From NCBI RefSeq assembly GCF_014529535.1, contig NW_023503584.1:4948499-5012498 (forward strand): a stretch of DNA of 64,000 nucleotides, given 5' to 3'. Within the stretch, counting starts at the first letter, position 1, and each line of letters starts with the position of its first letter. This DNA comes from Bradysia coprophila. Lineage: Eukaryota; Arthropoda; Insecta; Diptera; Sciaridae. A program made the position numbers and the translations under genes. Below the pieces are notes generated by a model. The model saw only the letters and a program-made list of their open reading frames with translations. It had not been told where the DNA came from and made no database searches. Below are positions 49,701 through 59,600 of this stretch, in pieces.

Positions 49701-52048
49701 ATCTGCTGATCTATATGACCAACTGATATCGCTACAACTTGATTCGGATGAGTTGTGTTCGAACAAACTTCTCAAATCACTCACACAACATTTCACTGAA
49801 ATCAAAAATAAACTTCTGGATCATCGTACAGCAAAACTCTGGATCCAATACATTGAAATGGTGGATTTGCTCCGAGATTTTATAAGGAGTGAACGAACAG
49901 GAAATTGGAAACTACACCTGGCCACAGTCCAAAAGAAGATTCCTTACTTCATAGCTGCTGGTCATAACAATTATGCAAAGAGTTCCCAGATTTACTTGAA
50001 ACGCATGCAACAGTTGGAGCATAGTCATCCAGATGTTTACAAACATTTCATGAGTGGCCATCATGTCGTCCGACGATCCGATCGATTTTGGGCTGGACTT
50101 TCCTGCGATCTCACAATTGAACAGACATTGATGCGAGCAGCTAAATCGCGAGGAGGATTTACTCGAGGGGGTGGATGTTCAGAAGTTCAGCGAATGGTTT
50201 GGATCCAGTCTATGCCAGCATGTACGGAAGTGAACATCGCAATGCAGAAAATCACACATCTACACTACGAAACCAGTGAACAACATAAGGATTGTTCCGA
50301 GTCAATGTAAGTTATTTCTCATCAGCAAGTAGCTTGAACTTTAACAAACATATTTTACCAGGCAAGCTAGAAACGAAAAAGACACAAAAGTGATTTTCGA
50401 GTTTCTGGAGGATCGAGATCCGTTTTCACTGGATGACGTTAAGCTGCGAAGCATACATACTGGCGAGGAGGCGCCAGGAAACGTCAATGTCGATGATGCC
50501 TCGAAAATTGGTTCCAGCGTCTTATCGAAAATGATTGGACAGGATGTATCAACCTACAGTTTTGAAAATGCGAACAAGGCTGTGACTATGGGTTCAAGTA
50601 GTGCCATATTGATCGATGGAAAAGTTACCCACATCGACCCACAACTACTTTTCCAAAGGCTTATGCTGATGGCAAGAAATTTCAATGATGAGAAACTCAA
50701 AGATGTGTTCAAATATGAGTTATCTCAAAGTCCGTCCTCCTTGTTCGATGATGCTGGTCTTATGAGAGAAGCAAAAACGAATGAATTCGTGAAACAGTGC
50801 ATAGCTGGAGACGCACTGATGTACAATGCACGAGTCTTGGCAGATTTGGAAAGTAACAGTCAGCATGTTCTCTGCGGAAATTTGTTTCTGAATCGGGTGG
50901 TTTGGAAAAAAAATCAAACTTTTCGCGACATTTGTTTGATGTATGTTGACTACGCGAAGCAGTTCAGCAATCCTGTTATTGTCTTCGACTGTGTTCCAGA
51001 CCGAACCACGATGGACGAGTATCATTTTCGACGGAGCAAAGGGATCCGAGGAGTCAATATTAAATTCTCAGGCCATACAGTCTTCAATTCGAAGAAAGAA
51101 CATTTCATGGCAAATAAATCGAATCGAGACTGTTTCATGACTATGCTGTCGAAGGTGTTGATCGAGAATGGATGTACTGTGATGCGAGCTGAACGAGATC
51201 AAAATATGACGATCGCTAGAACAGCAACTGAAATGGCACTAACATCTCCAATCGTGGTGACTGCGAATGATATGGAAATCATAATCATGTTGTGCTACCG
51301 CTTCCAGATCGATGGCTATGACATAATTTACAGTAACGAAGAGTGTTCAAAAAAACCACCAGTCCGTTACAGCATCCGAAGCATTCGAGAAAAGCACGAC
51401 CAACAAGCCATCAGTTCTATCTACTTCCTGCACGCGATTGGTGGGTGTAAAACCACGTCTCACTTACATTCTATTGGAAAAGCGCAACCATTGAAGAAAT
51501 TTGAGAAGAGTACCGATTTTCGTTCAATCGCTGGCACATTCCTAAGTCAATCATCAACGATGACAGAAGTTGTGGATGCTGGTTTTAGAGCCATCACTAT
51601 ACTTTACGATGGCAACGTTGGTGAGAGTCTCAATGAACTGCGCTTTAAGCAGTTTTCAAAAAAGGTCTCCACGAAAAAATCAGCAGTTCTGGTGAATTCC
51701 CTTCCTCCGACATCAGGTGCTGCGAAATACCATGCTTTGAGAGTGTATTTCCAAATTCAAGAATGGTTGGGGAGTCAGAGCCTGGATCCAGCAAAATTTG
51801 GTTGGAAGGTCACATCTAAGGATTGTTCCAGACTCACACCTATAACATCAGATATGGAGCCCGCACCACCTGAACTGTTATCAAAAATTCGTTGCCAGTG
51901 CAAAGGTGATTGCAGCACCTTAAAATGCGGCTGCAAAAAGAACCAAGTGAAGTGTTCTTCAGCGTGTGCAGTCTGTTGTGGCACAGACTGTCTAAATATT
52001 GATTCATTGGATGAAACCGAAGATGAAACGTCGGCACATAGTGACTAA
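46761..52048 (+). CDS. Large CXC-domain, PIN-like nuclease-like protein of a multi-copy invertebrate family
   Basis: Six exons (46761-46883, 46968-47584, 48151-48625, 48685-49036, 49247-50306, 50362-52048) join in frame to 1437 aa without a single stop; only the first donor (GAG|GTTCCT) is weak. I recognise the family from many arthropod and cnidarian 'uncharacterized' proteins. Family words include GCDSIN (25-30), GKGTFHGMGIIAA, CIFSALHF, ITFDQPLWWKA, LLGGFHMQMSFLG, GLQECLETVYA, VRGHFLV, DRFWAGLSCDLTIEQTLMR and PACTEVNIAMQ. N-terminal CxxC/HxxxC clusters look zinc-binding. Residues about 1080-1245 resemble a PIN/FEN-type nuclease (VIVFD at 1085, ERDQN at 1155-1157, ANDME at 1178-1181, GCKTT at 1238-1241). 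Residues 1387-1419 form a tesmin/TSO1-like CXC block, a DNA-binding motif in other proteins. The function is unknown; mobile-element origin is suspected because such genes occur in many copies, but no transposon termini were proven. Compared with the family, several acidic residues are substituted. Confidence 0.85.
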
Positions 52049-52386
52049 GTTACTTTTACGGATTCGCTCCTATAACAATAATTGTCTTCCTTTTAAAAGC
52101 TCACATTTTCCGAATAAAAATTGTAAAGAAAACCCGGTTAAAGCGTTTATAACATTATGTCCTATCCTTAGGTGTAAAACAACTCGGGACGCTAAAATTC
52201 AAGTCATTTTATAAGTAATTGGGTTTCAAGTTTTCCGATATATTTTAGCTCTATTGATATATTCTTCTTCAGTACCTGGGTGTTCCGGTTACCCCAAAAA
52301 CGATTTCACCACCCGAGAGGTCTACGAATCTTAAGAACACATGCTCGTAATAAATAATATAATGCTTAGTTTCCTCTTACCAAAAA

Positions 52387-52485
52387 AGTACTCCGTGTGA
52401 GAGACGACAGAAAAAATTAATTTTTTTCAATTTATGCTTTGTTTATTTGACAGCTCGCTGTCTCACGGCTCTCTCACGGAGTACT
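52387..52485. repeat. 99-bp hairpin
   Basis: The left arm AGTACTCCGTGTGAGAG and right arm CTCTCTCACGGAGTACT pair with a small offset around an AT-rich loop. It is probably a micro-MITE. Confidence 0.65.
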
Positions 52486-53245
52486 GTTTGTTGAGTGGAA
52501 TGGAACCTTAAATGTCTGTCTCGAGTTCTGAGATTTGTCCTTAAAGTGTTAATAAAAATAATCCAGGAGCTGATCTTGAAAAATCGCTAAAAACTATTGA
52601 ATTCTGGTATGGGAGATGATGAACCTTAGCAGCCAATTTGTTATCTACTTAATATTCTCAAACGTCTCGATCGTATTAATCGTATTCTTCTATTACCATG
52701 AATTCATATTAACACTCGCATTTTTAGTAATCGAGACAAGACGGTTTACACTATATCAAAGCTTTCAACAGATAATTATATGCTGGCGTTAGAATCATTT
52801 AATTATTACTACTCTCGTTAAGTAAAACTTTGTGTACAACAAAAAATCGTCGAATTGGTTGGATTTTAAAAAATGTTTAAAATACTTAGCTTCTGACAGA
52901 TTCAAATTTACCTCTAACTATGATATAAAAGTTTGTGCTGCCTTATCGGCGATTCATATGACCTGTCAAGATCATTTATCTTATGTCAACATGGAAGTAT
53001 GAACTTTTGTGAAAATTTCTTACAACTTATTCAATGACGATAAAATAATACTTCTGCATATAAATTAATTGGATTTTTTTTTGGTGCGACATGAGAATTT
53101 AACAAAGATGCTGGGAAAAATTTTGGTCGCTTATCAATTAATGATACCTCTCCATACATTTTTTAGTAGGTTGCCTCGACTAATATGACAGTTAATAAAT
53201 AAACGAAAAACGAAATAAAAAAAACATCATTGACGAAATACTTGC

Positions 53246-53493
53246 CAAGGTTATGAAAGAACAGGTTAAGACAAGCTCGGAGGCGGGTGACACCAAATGC
53301 TATAAACGCACTCACTGCAGATAGTGTGAGAATACAACTCGAAGAAAATGTTTTTTTTTTTTTTGGAAAATTAAGAATTTTGTTTTGTTAAGTCGCATTT
53401 TTCACATAAACTTCGCTACCATTGACGCAATCTGAGTGTCACCGCCTTCATGCTCAACTCAGAGTTGTCTTAATCTGTTCTTACAGAACCTTG
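53246..53493. mobile_element. 248-bp MITE with about 27-bp terminal inverted repeats
   Basis: It begins CAAGGTTATGAAAGAACAGG and ends with the near complement (...CTGTTCTTACAGAACCTTG). A second inner match GGCGGGTGAC/GTCACCGCC follows in each arm. The interior has a 15-bp T run and no coding capacity. A second, rearranged copy lies in inverse orientation at 35107-35438. Confidence 0.8.
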
Positions 53494-53546
53494 ATTCTTG
53501 CAGGCTGTATGACAGATGTGACATTTGTTTGTACACATCCCAGAGA

Positions 53547-54066
53547 GATGCTAAGATAACGGCTGGGACGCCGTTTCGACGAATAGAGGGAACTTGTCGG
53601 CCTTTTTCATATAACGAATGAAATGTCAAAAATGGCTGACTTTTTCCAAAATTGGTCGGTTGTTTACAAAATAATTAATTTTTGACTACAATGATTCGAG
53701 AAGCAAAATATGGAAATACGTTCGCATCGGTGTCAAAATTAACGTAAAGGGTTTTATTTATAAGGTAATTTCGTATTATCTGAGATATACGCGTTCAAAA
53801 ATTGGTCTCCAAAATTGCTTTTTTCAATTCGGAAATTGTGTACGAATACTGAATCTGATTTATGAACTGATTGCCTTACGTTAATTTTGATCCCACAAGG
53901 ATCATATTAGCAATTTATTTCATTAAAATTGGAAGTATTTAAAAAAATCTGTGGTTATGTCTTTTTCAATTTGACAACTGGTCGCATACGGTTCAATTTT
54001 TTTCAGAAATGTTCGACAAATTCCCTCTATCCGTCGAAACGGCGTCCCAGCCGTCATATTAGCATC
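53547..54066. mobile_element. 520-bp element with about 50-bp terminal inverted repeats
   Basis: The left end GATGCTAAGATAACGGCTGG continues GACGCCGTTTCGACG and ATAGAGGGAA. The right end is the complement (TTCCCTCTATCCGTCGAAAC, GGCGTCCCAGCCGT, TTAGCATC). Only a few mismatches separate the arms. The interior is AT-rich and non-coding. The sequence directly after it (GCATGAACACTC, then GATATCTCTAAAAATTT) also occurs in MED16 intron 8 near 38743-38793. Confidence 0.8.
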
Positions 54067-54549
54067 AGAGCATGAACACTCTCCCGATATCTCTAAAAAT
54101 TTCAAAAGTTTTTTCGAATGAGACACACGCATATTATTTTTACCGTACATCGGCAAACACTCATACATCTTAATGAAAATAGCTCTCGTTGCATCGGTCT
54201 ATTTAGGCCCTCAACATGAAAAGTTGTATACCAATTTTCTCTCCCTAGCAAGCAAACTCTCAAATTTACACCTTATTTCTTTGTATTCTACAAATACTAT
54301 TCTATCTACATTTTGACTGACTACGCTGTAATGGCTGTAATGTACATGTTAATTCCAAAAGTCACTTGATTTTTTCACCACCTTAATAAAAGTAGTCTGG
54401 TTGCTAGAGAGGGTATTGTGTATACGCATCTGGTGTGGACGGCTTGATTTAGGCACTATCGCTTGTCGCCATCACTTTGTTCGGGCTACAACTCACGTCT
54501 CACAACTCACAGATGGCAGAAAGGTTAAGATAGAATGGAAAGTCTGTAG

Positions 54550-54862
54550 TTTTTATATTTCTTCTTACTCTGACGATTTTTCTTCACACTTTGACGATAT
54601 TTCTTGGCATTTCTTCACACTTTGGCGATTTTTCTTGTTTCATGGTGGTTAAAATGCACTCCTGACGAGTTACGAGCAGTTGAAAGTATGGGTAAAAGTT
54701 TGATTTTTTTGGCGAACTTCTGACGGTTCTTGTGCATCCGAAAAGCAACAAAAACATTCTTGACGAATTGCCAAGAAAAATCGCTAGAGTGTGATGAAAA
54801 AAGCCAAGAAAAATCGCCAGAGTGTAAAAAAACGCTATGAAGAATCGCCATTGTATTGTGTG
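54550..54862. repeat. Inverted clusters of a CTTCACACTTTGGCGATTTTTCTTGG-type unit
   Basis: Units of about 30 bp built on CACACTTTGGCGATTTTTCT occur on the plus strand at about 54560-54640. Their complements (AAGAAAAATCGCCAGAGTGT and variants) occur at about 54770-54855. The same unit builds the inverted repeat at 55898-56067, so this is a local family. Confidence 0.7.
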
Positions 54863-55611
54863 AACTCCAAAGTGAAAAAATACGTTTTTGATTGCTAAAT
54901 CCAATGATATAATAGTGGGATAGATAGGCCTTCTATGTAAATATTTTGTTCAAGAGGTGATATGAAGCAAAAACAAATTTATGGTACTTACGTATTTTCG
55001 TACTTATTTTGAAATGTAGGCGCGAAGAAAATTTGCATTTTCACTTTTTCTTCGAAATTGGTTTAAAGGATTTCTTATGTGTTCAATTAAATATTTATCG
55101 AACTGAAAGTTATATTTCATATAAACAATCTCTCATTGTCCCCAATATTGAACTAATTTTGTGATTTTTTCCTTTTCGATCGAAAAATTTTTTATTAGAA
55201 ATTTCGACGATCGGAGAATTCAATCAGTTGGCTGAATTTACAAACTTTCACGTTCAGTAGTAACTCATATAAGTATAGTTTATAATAAAAGTGTTAACAT
55301 CGCATCGTCAAAATTAAAAAATGTTAAAGAAAATTGGTTAGAAAATGTGTGTTTAGGTAGTGAACAGTTTATGTGTAATTGATAGTAGAATTTTCTTTTA
55401 AAGTGGTAAAAGTTCGTTTCGAAAAGTCAGCAACAATTTCATGAAATTGTCAGAATTAATTTGAATGTGTAAGTGTGTGTATATCAAATGTATATTACAC
55501 TGAGTTCACGATTTCGTCTACGTAATTCCTGTCTATTACACTATTATGTCATTGGCTAAATCTGATAGGGGATAAAAACCCCTTAAATTTTGTCTATCTG
55601 ATCGAACATTA

Positions 55612-55868
55612 CCTTTTTCATCAACGGATAGATTCCTTAGGATTGAACAAAACCCCTTTCCATTACCTTTCATAAAAAAATAAATTCTCTAGGATCAAAC
55701 AAAACTTACAACAAAACGCCTTTCCGTCACCTTTCATAAAATCATAAGGTCGCTAGGATCGAACATAACGCCTTTGCGTTACCTTTCGTAAAAGGAAGAT
55801 TCCCTAGAATCGAACATAACGTCTTTGCGCTACCTTTCGTAGAAGGATAAATACCATAGGATCGAACA
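55612..55868. repeat. Tandem repeat, about 60-bp unit, 4 to 5 copies
   Basis: Degenerate units run in one direction. Each contains a version of CTAGGATCGAACATAACGCC followed by TTTGCGTTACCTTTCGTAAA. Later units (from about 55745) are more alike than earlier ones. Confidence 0.7.
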
Positions 55869-55897
55869 AAGTCATCATCATTTTTGGTTGATTCGTT

Positions 55898-56067
55898 AAA
55901 TCACCACGAAGAATTGCCAGAGTATGAAGAAACGTCAAGAAAAATCGCAAAATTGCGAAGAATCGCCATAAGAACTTTACCATTATTTGTGTCTCTTTGC
56001 GTTTCTTCACACTCTGTCGATTTTCCTTGACGTTTCTTCACACTCTGGCAATTCTTCGTGGTGATTT
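55898..56067. repeat. 170-bp inverted repeat abutting the 406-bp palindrome
   Basis: The left arm AAATCACCACGAAGAATTGC, CAGAGTATGAAGAAACGTCA pairs with the right arm ending GACGTTTCTTCACACTCTGG, CAATTCTTCGTGGTGATTT. The spacer is about 40-50 bp. It shares its unit with 54550-54862. Confidence 0.75.
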
Positions 56068-56471
56068 AAGAGGAATCACCACTTGGCAAAATTGTAGCCT
56101 ACATTTCTGCGTTTTTTTATTATTTGATCGGCGATATCTTTAAAAAGAAAAAGTTTTTCAAAAATGTGGAACCATTATTTTCTGTAAAAGTATGTTAGCT
56201 TTAAATGAAAAATATTTTTTTAGCCATAGGTTTTATGTGCACCGAGAAAATCGTGCAGATTACCCAAATTTGCATAATCTGCACGATTTTCTCGGAGCAC
56301 ATAAAACCTATGGCTAAAAAAATATTTTTCATTTAAAGCTAACATACTTTTACAGAAAATAATGGTTCCACATTTTTGAAAAACTTTTTCTTTTTAAAGA
56401 TATCGCCGATCAAATAATAAAAAAACGCAGAAATGTAGGCTACAATTTTGCCAAGTGGTGATTCCTCTTAA
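56066..56471. repeat. 406-bp almost perfect palindrome
   Basis: The arms of about 197 bp are complementary with at most one or two mismatches (for example GTGCACCGAG on the left against CTCGGAGCAC on the right). The centre is a 12-bp core, CCCAAATTTGCA at 56263-56274. The ends are TTAAGAGGAATCACC and GGTGATTCCTCTTAA. The right flank (TTAACAAATCAACCAAAAAT) is in turn complementary, with one mismatch, to 55882-55902, so the palindrome sits inside a larger inverted structure of about 600 bp. Confidence 0.9.
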
Positions 56472-56691
56472 CAAATCAACCAAAAATTTCTTGGCACAAT
56501 GCACCTTACTATTCTTATTATTGTTCATCGAATCCACTCTTTTCATTTTCGTTTTGTTGGCTGCAATGTAACTGTCATCGAGCCGATATTTTTGTGACGT
56601 GTAATTGTAGATTTTTCATAAGTAAAGTTTAAACAAAATCGTGCAGCATTAAACGAGAATACTTCGATAAAGTTCAAAAGGCTCAGGCAAA

Positions 56692-59600
56692 ATGCTAATT
56701 AACTTCGAATCAAAGTCTGCAAGGGTTAAGGGTCTATCATTTCATCCGAAAAGACCATGGATTTTAGTGAGGTAAATACGAAAAGAAAAATCTTTGAGAC
56801 CAACCCGTTCCCGTTGTCGTCGCCACGATCGGTATCCTAATGGAATTTTCTTTTTATCTACAGTTTGCACAGTGGGGTGATCCAATTATGGGATTATCGA
56901 ATGTGCACGCTACTAGAGAAATTCGATGAGCACGATGGGCCGGTGCGGGGTATATGCTTTCATAATCAACAACCCTTGTTTGTGTCTGGTGGTGACGACT
57001 TCAAAATAAAGGTACTTTTTAGTGACAATGCCGTGTGTGAGGGATAAGTTTCTATATTCTTGATAAAATCAATCACAGTTCTGGAACTACAAAAAACGTC
57101 GCTGCATTTTCACCCTGCATGGACATTTGGACTATGTACGCACGACGTTCTTCCATCATGAATATCCATGGATATTAAGTGCGTCTGACGATCAGACGAT
57201 TCGCATATGGAACTGGCAGTCGCGAACCTGTATTTCCGTATTGACCGGTCACAATCACTATGTCATGTGTGCCCAATTCCATCCGACCGAAGATCAAATT
57301 GTTTCCGCTTCATTGGATCAAACCGTTCGGGTGTGGGATATCGCAGGTATTGCGAATCGTGACGGAATGAAAGGTAGGACCAAATTAGAACTAATTTTAA
57401 TTTCGCTTGTTCATTTCGTTTGTAATTTGGTGTGCTTGTTATACATAATTGTGTTGGGGATTCGATTTACTGTTAGCACTTTTGGGATAATTTTGGTAAG
57501 GTAAGGTTTGTATGCTTGGGCATAATTTCTAGTTATTGTCAATAACTTTCCTAATTAAGTTTTCTTACTAAAACATCGGAGCCGGTGGAAATAATTCGTC
57601 GGCAGCTGATTAAGACACCATTCACTATGTGGGATTTCTGTCATTTACACTTCATTTTAAACATACTTTCTCCCACTTTTCTGAGCTAGACAAAGTGGTC
57701 TTCTGCCACTCCTTCTAACGCAACTGTCAGCTGAGGGTTAAAATCTAGATTGAGATAACGAAAGTAATCCAAACGAATTCCGGTAAACGCAGCGTCATGT
57801 CAGAACTATTTGACGCGTGTCACGTGGAACTAATGAGTCTAGTCTTACGTTTGTGACAATTGTCTTTTGGGTTTCAGATGTGGTGGGTTGATCTATCGCT
57901 ACGCAAAAACATTTTCCCATTTCGTGTCAAAAGTCATTTTAAATTTAACTTCTAGTTTAGGATTATGGACCATTGGATTACCGCACAATGTTTAGAAAGC
58001 TGTTAAAAGTCCTAGATTCAAGCATTAAGAATTCAATTGAGAAAAGTATTAAGTTTCAACCTAATTGGACGTGGTCTGTCTTGTAATAAGATATCTACAG
58101 ACAATAATGCTCAAAACTGGTCGGCTTCCAAACCTGATTTTGATCCAAGTCTGAATTAGATTCGGGTCAAGTCAGGTCTTAATTTAGAGAATTTAAATTC
58201 TGAAAAATTCTGAAATTTTCAGAATTTTTCGGATTTTTTCAGAATTAAAATTCTCTAAAATAAGACCTGAATCAGGTTCCTGTCAAGAACTTGTTCCGAA
58301 CATTAAGAGGAATTTACAGCTTTCAATAGTGGCAAATTGCAAATTGACAATCACCTGTCACGCCATTTTAGCGATGCTTCGAATTATCTTTTTTTAATTT
58401 AGATTGAAGTACTTTACACATCTTTCACTAGAACTGTTGTTGTCCTTGTGAGTTTTCTGTTATTTTTCTTTCAATTTTTTTGTTTTTTTTTTGTTTTGTT
58501 TTACTTTGAGACAAAATGCAAATCACCAAATCACTAGTTCTAATTTGGTTCTATGTGCCCGCAAACTGGTATTCAGTCTTACAGCTCAGCTCGTTCATAC
58601 ATTACTTATTGCTTTGAGCAAAAATAATTTTCGTTTCCGATTTAAGGTCTTCGTAAGAAGAATGTTGCTCCAGGACCCGGTGATGATTTGCCGAAGTTAC
58701 AAGGCACAACGGATCTCTTTGGTGCAGCCGATGCGGTTGTTAAGCACGTATTGGAAGGTCATGATCGCGGAGTCAATTGGGCTAATTTCCATCCGACATT
58801 ACCGTTGATCGTATCTGGAGCAGACGATCGACAGATAAAATTGTGGCGCATGAACGAATACAAAGCTTGGGAGGTGGACACGTGCCGTGGTCACTACAAT
58901 AATGTTTCCAGCGTTATGTTCCATCCGCGACAAGAATTGATTATTTCGAACAGCGAAGACAAAAGTATTCGCGTTTGGGACATGACGAAACGACAATGTC
59001 TTCATACATTCCGTCGTGAAAATGAGAGATACTGGATTTTGACTGGCCATCCTACATTGAATTTGTTTGCTGCTGGTCACGATGCTGGTAAGTTCTTAGC
59101 GCACATGTTCAACTCGACGAATTGTTTAATCATTTCGACTTAACTTTTATTAAAGGTATGGTGGTGTTCAAGTTAGAAAGAGAGCGTCCAGCGTACGCAG
59201 TCCATGGAAACATTTTGTATTACGTCAAAGAACGTTACTTGCGAAAGCTTGATTTCACCACCACCAACGATTCCGTGGTTATGCAACTTCGAGGCAACGG
59301 AAAGTCTCCCATTCACAGCATGTCCTACAATCCGGCACTGAATGCCATTTTACTCTGCACACGCACAGCGAATCTTGAAAACAGCACGTACGATCTGTAC
59401 AGCATTCCCAAAGAATCAGAATCCCAAAGTTCGGAGACAGACAGTAAACGTTCGTCGGGTGTCACTGCCCTCTGGGTGGCACGAAACCGATTCGCTGTAT
59501 TGGACCGAAACAATCAGCTGGTCGTGAAAAATTTCAAAAACGAAGTCACCAAGAAGTGCATGTCGCCGTGTGAAGACATCTTCTACGCCGGCACGGGAAT

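Larger units (their letters stand above)
52049..56691. other. Intergenic region dense in MITEs and palindromes
   Basis: No coding sequence was found. The interval holds at least seven separate inverted-repeat or tandem-repeat structures (listed individually at 52387, 53246, 53547, 54550, 55612, 55898 and 56066). The COPA promoter should lie in the last 200 bp. Confidence 0.6.
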
